Shown in pieces: positions 1 to 6,477 of a stretch of 15,661 nucleotides of DNA. The stretch covers positions 1-15,661 of the forward strand of contig JAHEMS010000023.1 of the NCBI GenBank assembly GCA_024643595.1, read 5' to 3'. The translations under genes and the position numbers were made by a program. Under the pieces are notes generated by a model. The model ran no database searches. It was not told the DNA's origin and was given only the letters and a program-made list of their open reading frames with translations. Every line of letters starts with the position of its first letter. The first letter of the stretch is position 1. This DNA comes from Bacteroidota bacterium (GTDB taxonomy: Bacteria; Bacteroidota; Bacteroidia; Cytophagales; Cyclobacteriaceae).

Positions 1-442
1 TGGCAATACACTGAAACAAGCCTACCTTAAAAGCAGTTGAGTAGTTCACATCAGTGTCTCCATGTTCTTCTGTTTCGTGGTAAGCTTTATCTATAAATAA
101 AAAAACGACTCCACCCAAGATTAACATGATCGCCACCACTTCTATTCGCTCCAGCAGATGGTCAATGATATCGTTAAGTAGAAAACCGAGAATGGCAGCC
201 GGGATAACAGCTACTATTAATTTCCAGTAAAACTCAGTGGACTGAAAGAATCGCTTCCAATAAAGGATGATCACTGATAATATGGCGCCCAGTTGAATAG
301 TAATGGTAAATGCTTTGGTAAATGGATCAGAAGCAATTCCAAAAAACGAAGAGACAATAATCATATGGCCGGTTGAAGAAACGGGTAAAAACTCTGTAAG
401 CCCTTCAACAATGGCTAAAATGATGGCATCCAGAAATGACAT
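1..442 (-). CDS. uppP: Undecaprenyl-diphosphatase UppP/BacA, N-terminal part (runs off the left edge)
   Basis: Integral membrane enzyme that removes a phosphate from undecaprenyl diphosphate, recycling the lipid carrier for peptidoglycan and other surface polymers. Reading the minus strand from ATG at 442-440 gives 147 residues with no stop before the edge. The N-terminus reads MSFLDAIILAIVEGLTEFLP, followed by VSSTGHMII. This is the family's first conserved block (E-G-x-T-E-F-L-P-V-S-S-T-G-H, about residues 13-26). Hydrophobic segments follow, and the visible end reads GLFQCIA, just before the place where the family's second catalytic block (PGxSRSG) should lie outside the window. The start is 5 bp beyond the stop of the DUF3098 gene, so the two are almost certainly co-transcribed with ftsX. 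Function follows from family membership; the second active-site motif cannot be checked here. Confidence 0.95.
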   Translation of the reverse strand, partial: MSFLDAIILAIVEGLTEFLPVSSTGHMIIVSSFFGIASDPFTKAFTITIQLGAILSVIILYWKRFFQSTEFYWKLIVAVIPAAILGFLLNDIIDHLLERIEVVAIMLILGGVVFLFIDKAYHETEEHGDTDVNYSTAFKVGLFQCIA

Positions 443-447
443 GAAGG

Positions 448-654
448 TTATTTATCCTTTGTAGGAGTATAAAGGATGGCGAAGATTTCTACAATAAAAC
501 CGGCCATAACGATGATAGGGCTAAGGGTGATGCCCAGGAATCCAAATCCATATGGATCTTTATCCATTGCCATAATGGAAAAACCGAGCATTAGTAAAAT
601 AACCCCCACGATCATCAGCTGATAATTTTTCTTTCCGAATGGTAATTTATTCAT
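448..654 (-). CDS. DUF3098 small membrane protein
   Basis: A 68-residue protein with two predicted membrane helices (about residues 12-31 and 41-62) joined by a short loop containing DKDPYGFGFLGITLSP, with short charged ends. This matches the DUF3098 family, small membrane proteins known in Bacteroidota and usually encoded next to ftsX. No biochemical role is established, to my knowledge. It starts 2 bp after the ftsX stop and ends 5 bp before the uppP start, so it sits inside a compact envelope operon. That placement suggests, by inference only, a role linked to FtsX or to lipid-carrier/peptidoglycan work in the inner membrane. No catalytic motif is visible. Confidence 0.85.
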   Translation of the reverse strand: MNKLPFGKKNYQLMIVGVILLMLGFSIMAMDKDPYGFGFLGITLSPIIVMAGFIVEIFAILYTPTKDK

Positions 655-656
655 AC

Positions 657-1553
657 TTAGTATAATTCATCCAATGATAATTTCAAATATTTATTGACCG
701 CTCTAAAGGTACTGGCAACGGCAACAAGAATACCCAATAATATTAAAGTGCCTAATAAAAGTAGCAAACGTTCATTATTCTGTATAAGTGCTAAATCCTC
801 AACTTTTTTAGTCGCAACCATGAGCAAACCGATAAGAAGAGCTACAGATAAAATTCCAGAGAGGAAGCCGTGTAAGGTAGCTCTAACGATGAACGGTTTA
901 TGAATGAAACTACTGTGCGCACCCACCAATTGCATGCTGCGAATCAAAAATCGCTGAGAAAAAAGGGCAAGCCTTAATGTATTATTGATCAGCATCACTA
1001 CAATAGTTAGCAGTAATGCTACTAGTCCCATAAGGATAAGGCCAATTTTAGTTACGTTTTTATTAATTGAATCGATTACGTTTTCTACATAATAGACTTC
1101 AAAAACGCCGCTTAATTTTTCTACTTCACTCTTAATTTTTCTTAAGCTCTCCGCATCATGGTAGCCTTCATCTATTTTCACTAAAAAAGCATCTCTCAAA
1201 GGGTTTTCGCCCAGGAACTTATTGAAATCTTCGCCAGTCTCTTTAATGAATTCTTTAGCGGCTTCATCCTTAGATATAAACTGGATTGCATTCTCACTCT
1301 TAGAGATAAATTCTTTGGACCCAATGCTTTTTTCAATTTGTGCCCGTTGCGTTTCAGTGATTTGATTCTTGAGGTAAACCTGGATTTTAACGTTTTCTCT
1401 AACGAGTCGCTCTAATTCTTTTGAGTATATGACTAATGAACCGAATACACCAATGACAAAAAGTGCCAATGTTATGCTTAAAACCACACTGATATAAGGA
1501 TAGCTCCCCAGGTTTTTCTTTTTAACATTGAACTTTTTAGATGGTAGGCTCAT
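657..1553 (-). CDS. ftsX: Cell division protein FtsX (permease-like)
   Basis: Inner-membrane partner of the ATPase FtsE. In characterised bacteria FtsEX controls peptidoglycan hydrolases at the division site. The 298-residue protein has the FtsX layout: a basic cytoplasmic N-terminus, TM1 (about 20-43), a large extracytoplasmic domain (about 44-165), then TM2 (167-190), TM3 (225-247) and TM4 (262-281). The loop after TM2 carries RSMQLVGA (205-212) followed by an F-I-H-K-P-F segment, corresponding to the conserved R-x-x-x-L-V-G-A region of the family. Length is normal (about 290-300). No ftsE lies in the window; in Bacteroidota ftsE is often encoded elsewhere. The gene is followed within 2 bp by DUF3098 and then uppP. 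A candidate Bacteroidota -7 box lies just upstream (1561-1568), and the preceding transcript ends at a terminator. Confidence 0.95.
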   Translation of the reverse strand: MSLPSKKFNVKKKNLGSYPYISVVLSITLALFVIGVFGSLVIYSKELERLVRENVKIQVYLKNQITETQRAQIEKSIGSKEFISKSENAIQFISKDEAAKEFIKETGEDFNKFLGENPLRDAFLVKIDEGYHDAESLRKIKSEVEKLSGVFEVYYVENVIDSINKNVTKIGLILMGLVALLLTIVVMLINNTLRLALFSQRFLIRSMQLVGAHSSFIHKPFIVRATLHGFLSGILSVALLIGLLMVATKKVEDLALIQNNERLLLLLGTLILLGILVAVASTFRAVNKYLKLSLDELY

Positions 1554-1560
1554 TTAGCCA

Positions 1561-1568
1561 CAAAGATA
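1561..1568 (-). promoter_or_regulatory. Candidate -7 promoter box for ftsX-DUF3098-uppP
   Basis: The minus strand reads TATCTTTG, an exact match to the Bacteroidota -7 consensus TAnnTTTG. It ends 7 bp before the ftsX ATG, so the transcript would be nearly leaderless. No clear -33 TTTG element is visible at the usual 19-21 bp distance, so this rests on the -7 match and on position after a terminator. Confidence 0.45.
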
Positions 1569-1613
1569 CATATCATTTGTACTTTTTAAGGACTTTCTCC
1601 GCCTAAAATGACC

Positions 1614-1645
1614 TAAAAGAAAAACCCTCCGGGGTGGGAGGGTTT
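1614..1645 (-). terminator. Intrinsic terminator after the anti-sigma gene
   Basis: A perfect 9-bp stem (1622-1630 pairing with 1637-1645, AAACCCTCC/GGAGGGTTT) with a 6-base loop is followed on the minus strand by TTCTTTT. It lies 14 bp past the stop of the 1660-2517 gene and ends the sigma/anti-sigma transcript before ftsX. Confidence 0.88.
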
Positions 1646-1659
1646 AAGAGCTATTCTGA

Positions 1660-2517
1660 TTAATGGTTTCTGAATTCCTTTAGTTTTTCTTTCAAAACCG
1701 GATCTGTAATTTCTTTCAGTAAGGTAACCTCATGCTGTGTTTCATCCAAAAGAAAGTAGACGGACTTATAGTACAGAAATAAGGATCGATTTTGTTGAGC
1801 GTTTACTTCGATAATTTCATAAAGTCCATTATCAAAATTACCATATAGCACTAGCTTGCCATTGGCGAACTGGTAATGAGATTTAAATTTACGTTCAGTT
1901 GAAATTACATCTACATTAATTTTGGCAACCGAAACAGTAGTCTTGCTTAACCCTGAATTACCAACCTCTGATTCACTGTCATTCAGTTCTTCAGTGGGAT
2001 CGATTAAGTCAATGACAGGTTTTGTTTCTCTTTTTGAGTTATCATCTACCTTCGAAATATCAACCTTCTTTTCGGTAATCTTCTCCGCTTTATCAATTGA
2101 CTTGGGGGGGACATTCGACTCATCGACAACGGGAATACTATCCTTATTTTTATCAATCGTGATTTGTTCTGATTGTTTTACCGAGTCGGTGAAGGACGAG
2201 GAAACTTTAGTAGGATTAAAATTTTCTTTCAAATCGACATAAAAATACAATCCAGTAGCTAAAACAGTTGCCCCAATAAATCCAGCAGCAATTCGCATGG
2301 GAGACAAATAAATTATCGGTGCTGAGATTGTCACTTGATTCAGCATCGTTTTTAGCTCGGCTGCCCGGGCGGCCTTTAAACCTTGAATGATTTCATTTTG
2401 TAAATCCACATCTGCTTTTAATGTGGGATCCGAAGCCATTTCTTGTTCAAATAATTTCCTATCCAGTTCACTGAGCCGGTTGGTTAAATAATTGTCAATT
2501 AGTTCAAAATTACTCAT
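1660..2517 (-). CDS. Putative membrane anti-sigma factor (no family assigned)
   Basis: A 285-residue single-pass membrane protein. The N-terminal cytoplasmic part (1-72) reads like Bacteroidota anti-sigma proteins: a helical start with ELIDNYLTNRLSELDRKLFE and then a segment counting back from the membrane. It lacks the His-x3-Cys-x2-Cys zinc motif of ZAS/HC2 anti-sigma factors. One membrane helix (about 75-95) is followed by a low-complexity K/D/S/E-rich extracytoplasmic linker (about 100-195) and a more structured C-terminal part (about 200-285) that I do not recognise. It starts 7 bp after the ECF sigma gene stop, which is the main reason for calling it an anti-sigma factor. A run of seven C (2104-2110) lies inside the linker coding region. 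The role as regulator of the adjacent sigma factor is inferred from context and topology, not from a clear domain hit. Confidence 0.6.
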   Translation of the reverse strand: MSNFELIDNYLTNRLSELDRKLFEQEMASDPTLKADVDLQNEIIQGLKAARAAELKTMLNQVTISAPIIYLSPMRIAAGFIGATVLATGLYFYVDLKENFNPTKVSSSFTDSVKQSEQITIDKNKDSIPVVDESNVPPKSIDKAEKITEKKVDISKVDDNSKRETKPVIDLIDPTEELNDSESEVGNSGLSKTTVSVAKINVDVISTERKFKSHYQFANGKLVLYGNFDNGLYEIIEVNAQQNRSLFLYYKSVYFLLDETQHEVTLLKEITDPVLKEKLKEFRNH

Positions 2518-2524
2518 GTGGTAG

Positions 2525-3097
2525 TTAGTCTAAAAAGTCCCGTTCAGAATATTGAGTCTTAACCAATTCATCTAATTTTTGCTTACACTTATATTTCTTC
2601 GTCTTGGCAGTATCTGTGTTGGCAAATCCTAGTTTTTCAGCTATTTCCTGCATCGACATTTCATCAAAATAATAATACATCAGCACTTTGCGACAAGTCT
2701 CACCTAATTGGTTAAGACATTTTGCGATAATTTTATTTCTTTCTGGTCCATCAAGATCCATACTATGGGAAGAGTCTTTCTCTTCATTGGTAAGTCTCTT
2801 TTTGCGATCCAATTCCTTTCTCCACAGGTTTTGACAAATACTGTAGATGTAGGTACTAATTTTTGCCGTCATCACCAGGTTTCCTGACCTTGCTTTTTGC
2901 CAGAAAACTACGAGGGCATCTTGATATACATCTCGCGCCTCCTCTTCTGTTCCACTATTGGAAATGACCAATTTGGTCATCATACGATAGTATTTCTTAT
3001 AAATAGTCTCCAGCGCCTTCTCATCACCATTTTTGATTCTTTCGAAGACTTCCTTTTCGTCCATTTCTAAGTTCAACTTAAATACTCTGAGCGCCAC
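2525..3097 (-). CDS. ECF-type RNA polymerase sigma-70 family factor
   Basis: A sigma factor of the extracytoplasmic-function type, containing only regions 2 and 4. Region 2 spans about residues 28-100, with EEEARDVYQDALVVFWQK (51-68) and the DNA-melting/-10 recognition stretch around STYIYSICQNLWRKELDRKK (81-100). Region 4 spans about 128-178 with the helix-turn-helix MSMQEIAEKLGFANTDTAKT (147-166). The longest frame gives 190 residues, but Met12 (ATG at 3064-3062, MDEKEVFERIKNGDEKALE) fits the usual family start better, giving 179 residues. The gene is directly followed by a putative membrane anti-sigma gene (7 bp gap), so the factor is probably held inactive until an envelope signal. The target genes cannot be read from this window. 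Confidence 0.9.
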   Translation of the reverse strand: MALRVFKLNLEMDEKEVFERIKNGDEKALETIYKKYYRMMTKLVISNSGTEEEARDVYQDALVVFWQKARSGNLVMTAKISTYIYSICQNLWRKELDRKKRLTNEEKDSSHSMDLDGPERNKIIAKCLNQLGETCRKVLMYYYFDEMSMQEIAEKLGFANTDTAKTKKYKCKQKLDELVKTQYSERDFLD

Positions 3098-3101
3098 AGC
3101 T

Positions 3102-3118
3102 GGTAACCTTTAGGTAAC
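3102..3118 (-). repeat. Direct repeat GGTAAC-N5-GGTAAC upstream of the sigma gene
   Basis: Two copies of GGTAAC (3102-3107 and 3113-3118) are spaced 11 bp apart, about one helical turn. On the minus strand this is GTTACC-N5-GTTACC, 38-54 bp before the preferred ATG at 3064. A TTGACC hexamer lies a little further upstream (minus strand of 3139-3144). The repeat could be an operator or part of an autoregulated ECF promoter, but it could be chance. Confidence 0.3.
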
Positions 3119-3168
3119 AATAAATAATTTTTTTAACGGTCAAGGTCGTGATTTTTTCGATAGAATTA

Positions 3169-3597
3169 CTAATCTGTCCTTGTCCAGGTTTGTGTTCTAT
3201 AGAATGGTCCCCAATAGCCACGCAGTTTTAGGTCCCTGCCTTCTATCCAAATTTTACACTTATAAATTTTTCCGTTCTTAGGATCCAGAATTGTTCCTTC
3301 ATCATATTCATTTCCGGTTTTTTCCATGTCCTTTAAAATCTCCATCCCGATTATTTTTCCATTAAACCGTGGATCTTCTGAATCACATGCGGTGCATATC
3401 GGGTCGGGATCTTCATTTATCTTTCTGAACAACTTGATAATTCGGCCATAGTATTTGCCTCCTTTTTCAAAAATATCAATGACTGACTTAGCCTCCTGCG
3501 TTTCATCATCAAATGAAGTCCACTTTCCCTGGATTCCTGTCTGAGCAGAAGCGATGTTTCCGATCGACAATACAAACAGAATAAGAATATTTCTCAT
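3169..3597 (-). CDS. Secreted DUF2147 domain protein
   Basis: A 142-residue exported protein. Residues 1-18 form a signal peptide (hydrophobic ILILFVLSIG core) cleaved by the common Bacteroidota pattern A-S-A before Q19. The mature part is one DUF2147 domain: GIQGKWTSFDDET at the start, IDIFEKGGKYYGRI, a C-x2-C pair (Cys68 and Cys71, in ICTACDSE), IIGMEIL, then ILDPKNGKIYKCKIW and the ending RGYWGPFYRTQTWTR. The family is common in Bacteroidota and Proteobacteria and is of unknown function; it is thought to be a small periplasmic lipocalin-like barrel, and that is family knowledge, not something seen here. It stands alone between the hppA terminator and the sigma gene. A TACCTTCG sequence (minus strand, 3607-3614) just upstream is a near match to a -7 box. 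Confidence 0.9.
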   Translation of the reverse strand: MRNILILFVLSIGNIASAQTGIQGKWTSFDDETQEAKSVIDIFEKGGKYYGRIIKLFRKINEDPDPICTACDSEDPRFNGKIIGMEILKDMEKTGNEYDEGTILDPKNGKIYKCKIWIEGRDLKLRGYWGPFYRTQTWTRTD

Positions 3598-3617
3598 TTT
3601 TCAATACGAAGGTAATT

Positions 3618-3646
3618 AAAAAAAAAGTCATGCTGGAGGCATGACT
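3618..3646 (-). terminator. Intrinsic terminator after hppA
   Basis: A perfect 8-bp stem AGTCATGC/GCATGACT (3626-3633 with 3639-3646) and a 5-base loop are followed on the minus strand by an uninterrupted T run (3618-3625). It lies 25 bp beyond the hppA stop and separates hppA from the DUF2147 gene. Confidence 0.88.
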
Positions 3647-3671
3647 CTTTCTATATAGCATTGGTGTTAAG

Positions 3672-5972
3672 TTATTTCTCAGAAGTGAATTGGTCTGCGT
3701 TGGCCTTCACCACAACTTCAATTTTCTTTTCAATTACTTTCTTTGAATCCGCAGTGGAATTCTCATTGACCAGCAGGGGCGCAATTACCAAAGCAACTAC
3801 CGACATCAATTTTAATAAAATATTTAAAGATGGACCTGATGTATCCTTAAAAGGATCTCCTACGGTATCACCCACAACAGCTGCCTTATGGGGTTCAGAT
3901 TTTTTATAATACATCTGTCCGTTAATTTCAACGCCTTCTTCAAAACTTTTCTTGGCATTGTCCCATGCTCCTCCTGCATTAGATTGGAAAATGGCCATCA
4001 GAACACCTGACACGGTAACACCAGCCAGCATGCCACCTAACGACTCAGCACCAAAGCCGGGTAAAAAGGCGATAATAACAGGAACGATAACTGCCATTAA
4101 TCCTGGAAGCACCATTTGTTTAATTGCTGCATTGGTTGATATCTCTACGCACTTACCGTATTCTGCTTTCCCATCGGCATCCTGAAATATTTTCTGATCT
4201 TCTGCAGACCATTCGTGCATATCTTTTTCTCCGTTTCGTTTCATCACTTCCAACGCTGCTTTTAAGGCGGGGATAGAAGTAAATTGCCTTCTTACTTCTT
4301 CTATCATTGACATGGCAGCACGGCCCACCGCATTCATTGCCAATGCAGAAAATACAAAGGGCAGCATACCACCAATAAATAAGCCAGCCATTACATTAGC
4401 CTTCGAAACATCAATTGATCCTACCTTGGCTGTGGTCATGAACGCTCCGAATAACGCCAGTGCTGTAAGAGCTGCAGAGGCAATAGCAAATCCTTTTCCG
4501 ATGGCTGCCGTGGTATTTCCAACTGCATCTAATTTATCAGTCCGAGAACGGACTTCTTTGGGCAACTCAGACATTTCAGCAATACCTCCTGCATTATCAG
4601 AAATAGGACCATACGCATCAACGGCAAGTTGAATTCCTAAATTGGAAAGCATGCCTACAGCAGCTATGGCAATTCCATAAAGACCGCCAAAATAAAAAGA
4701 GCCCATAATGGAAAGGGCAATGATTAAAATAGGAAGGGCAGTAGACATCATCCCAACGCCAAGACCAGCAATGATATTGGTAGCTGCGCCAGTTGAAGAT
4801 TGACGTACGATAGAAAGCACTGGGCCTTTACCCATTCCGGTATAATATTCTGTTATCAAGCCAACCAATAACCCACCGATCAACCCAATAATTGTTGCCC
4901 AGAAAATTCCTAAGGAGGTCATCGTTCTGACGATTGGTTCACCATTGGCATCTCTATATAATAAGTCATGATATGTCCATTCTGCCGGCAACATCCAGGT
5001 GATGATGAAATAAGATGCAACAATCATTATCGCCGACGAGACAAACTCTCCGGTATTCAGGGCTTTTTGCGGATCCCCACCTTCCTTTACTCGTACGAAG
5101 AAGGTTCCAATAAATGACATTACAATACCCACTGCGGCAAGCACCAAGGGGAGAAGAACTGCAGAAAGACCATTAAATTGATCAGCAAAACCATCAACCA
5201 TGAAAGCGGCACCTAATACCATAGACCCAACAATGGACCCCACATAGGACTCAAATAGGTCTGCACCCATACCCGCAACATCTCCTACGTTATCACCAAC
5301 ATTGTCCGCAATGGTAGCTGGATTGAGTGGGTGATCTTCAGGAATACCTGCTTCAACTTTTCCTACCAGGTCTGCACCAACATCTGCTGCTTTAGTATAA
5401 ATGCCACCGCCAACACGAGCAAAGAGAGCAATAGAAGAAGCTCCAAAAGAAAAGCCAGTAACAATCGTTAAAACCTGATTTACTTGTGACTGGGTTTCAA
5501 ACCCAAAAATATTGGAATAAACAATAAGCAAAATGCTGAGTCCGAAGACTCCAAGACCAACTACACCCATGCCCATTACAGAACCCCCAACAAAGGCTAC
5601 TTCAAGGGCCCTGCCTAAACTGGTTCTCGCAGCCTGTGTGGTACGAACATTTGCTTTTGTAGCCACTCGCATACCTATGAAACCAGCCAGTGCAGAGGTA
5701 AATGCACCAATAACAAAAGAAACCGCCACCAATGGCGAAGAAGTTTCGCTGTTGGCGGTTACTCCCAGTAGTAAGGCGACACAGATAACGAAGATGATAA
5801 GAATTCTATATTCGGCCTTCAGAAATGCCATTGCTCCTTCGGCGATGTGTTCAGCAATTTTGTTCATTTTATCAGTGCCGGAATCTTGCTTTCCTACCCA
5901 CGCACTTTTCCAAACAACATAGAGCAACCCCATAATTCCAAAGAGGGGAAGTACATACAATAAATTTTGCAT
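3672..5972 (-). CDS. hppA: Membrane-bound ion-translocating pyrophosphatase, K+-dependent Na+-type
   Basis: Homodimeric pump of about 16 membrane helices that hydrolyses pyrophosphate to move Na+ and/or H+ outward. At 766 residues it has all catalytic blocks: DVGADLVGKVE (197-207), DNVGDNVGD (223-231), DNAGG (459-463), SNAGGAWDNAKK (664-675) and GDTVGDPFKDTSGP (701-714). The potassium signature reads GNTTAAIGKG (485-494). Ala489 and Gly492 occupy the positions that hold Lys and Thr in K+-independent H+ pumps, so this is the K+-dependent type. Glu241 in GADLFES fits the Na+-type gate, so a Na+ or dual Na+/H+ pump is most likely; the exact ion is inference. The protein ends in a hydrophilic tail of about 31 residues after the last helix. 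It forms a single-gene transcript with its own candidate promoter and terminator. Confidence 0.96.
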   Translation of the reverse strand: MQNLLYVLPLFGIMGLLYVVWKSAWVGKQDSGTDKMNKIAEHIAEGAMAFLKAEYRILIIFVICVALLLGVTANSETSSPLVAVSFVIGAFTSALAGFIGMRVATKANVRTTQAARTSLGRALEVAFVGGSVMGMGVVGLGVFGLSILLIVYSNIFGFETQSQVNQVLTIVTGFSFGASSIALFARVGGGIYTKAADVGADLVGKVEAGIPEDHPLNPATIADNVGDNVGDVAGMGADLFESYVGSIVGSMVLGAAFMVDGFADQFNGLSAVLLPLVLAAVGIVMSFIGTFFVRVKEGGDPQKALNTGEFVSSAIMIVASYFIITWMLPAEWTYHDLLYRDANGEPIVRTMTSLGIFWATIIGLIGGLLVGLITEYYTGMGKGPVLSIVRQSSTGAATNIIAGLGVGMMSTALPILIIALSIMGSFYFGGLYGIAIAAVGMLSNLGIQLAVDAYGPISDNAGGIAEMSELPKEVRSRTDKLDAVGNTTAAIGKGFAIASAALTALALFGAFMTTAKVGSIDVSKANVMAGLFIGGMLPFVFSALAMNAVGRAAMSMIEEVRRQFTSIPALKAALEVMKRNGEKDMHEWSAEDQKIFQDADGKAEYGKCVEISTNAAIKQMVLPGLMAVIVPVIIAFLPGFGAESLGGMLAGVTVSGVLMAIFQSNAGGAWDNAKKSFEEGVEINGQMYYKKSEPHKAAVVGDTVGDPFKDTSGPSLNILLKLMSVVALVIAPLLVNENSTADSKKVIEKKIEVVVKANADQFTSEK

Positions 5973-6036
5973 AAAGGTTTTTAAATTATTAGGTCAACGA
6001 TGCCTGAATTAATAATCAGGTCTTTAAAAAGTTCCG

Positions 6037-6044
6037 CAAAGATA
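6037..6044 (-). promoter_or_regulatory. Candidate -7 promoter box for hppA
   Basis: The minus strand reads TATCTTTG, an exact match to TAnnTTTG, 64 bp before the hppA ATG at 5972. The implied leader of about 60 bases holds a short imperfect inverted repeat (CCTGA/TCAGG, 6003-6020). The -33 zone falls in an A/T-rich palindrome and shows no clear TTTG. Confidence 0.45.
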
Positions 6045-6053
6045 TAAGAAGCC

Positions 6054-6084
6054 CCTAAAAATTTAAAACTTTTAAAAATTTAGG
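6054..6084. repeat. A/T-rich palindrome between the thioesterase operon and hppA
   Basis: A 31-base near-perfect inverted repeat centred on C6069: two 15-base arms (CCTAAAAATTTAAAA and TTTTAAAAATTTAGG) with 13 of 15 pairs matched. It begins 12 bp beyond the stop of the 6097-6477 gene and could be a weak terminator for the thioesterase operon. It also overlaps the upstream part of the hppA promoter. No T run follows the stem, so the function is uncertain. Confidence 0.4.
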
Positions 6085-6096
6085 AAATATGACCAG

Positions 6097-6477
6097 TCAG
6101 ACGGCAAAAAGCTTTCTCAGTCCTTGCCATAATTGTTTTCGGGCAGGCTCATTATCAAGGAGTTGACTTAAACTCGCTGAACATATGAATGACAAATCAC
6201 CTGATTGGAGAACTTCATATTGGGATACTCCCGCTGGTAATTCTCCAAAATAGATAAGCTGGTTGGTTTGTCCTACGTAGGCAGGAATATCAAGTTGGGG
6301 TCGTGATAAAACGATAATGCCGTCTAATGAAATCTTTAAAGCTGCAATAATTTTGGAAAGGAGTTCACGCTCTTTATCACCTAATTTTCCCCATTCCTCA
6401 TTAATCACAACGATGGGTTTTGGTTTGATTTGAAAAATATCTTCCTGAAAGATGGTTCCGAATACTTCTTGATCCAT
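6097..6477 (-). CDS. Small protein resembling DNA polymerase III psi subunit (HolD-like)
   Basis: A 126-residue soluble protein with no signal peptide. It has a short N-terminal segment, a beta strand (PIVVINEEW, about 21-29), a helix with KERELLSKIIAALKISLDGI (about 35-54), another strand (NQLIYFGELP), and a C-terminal helix region SASLSQLLDNEPARKQLWQG. Recalled from memory, the E. coli psi subunit has the same order: a strand ending LVMVAND, a helix ending LRALTVSPDQVLQL, and the C-terminal segment SPALTDLRANPTARAALWQQ. The Ser-x-(S/A)-L-x-x-L-x-x-N-x-x-A-R-x-x-L-W pattern is shared. If correct, it would bind the clamp loader. The start ATG shares one base with the stop of the thioesterase gene (TAATG) and is preceded by AGGGGA, so translation is coupled. 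The functional call is inference from pattern similarity; it may otherwise be left as an uncharacterised Bacteroidota protein. Confidence 0.5.
   Translation of the reverse strand: MDQEVFGTIFQEDIFQIKPKPIVVINEEWGKLGDKERELLSKIIAALKISLDGIIVLSRPQLDIPAYVGQTNQLIYFGELPAGVSQYEVLQSGDLSFICSASLSQLLDNEPARKQLWQGLRKLFAV

Noticed and set aside
1922..2242. Plus-strand open frame of 106 residues opposite the anti-sigma gene
   Set aside because: Ser/Thr/Phe-rich translation is the mirror of the K/D/E-rich linker on the minus strand; no domain or start signal supports it.
4312..4632. Plus-strand open frame of 106 residues inside hppA
   Set aside because: It lies wholly opposite a strongly conserved gene and its translation shows only the Ala/Pro/Thr-rich bias expected from the complement of a membrane protein.
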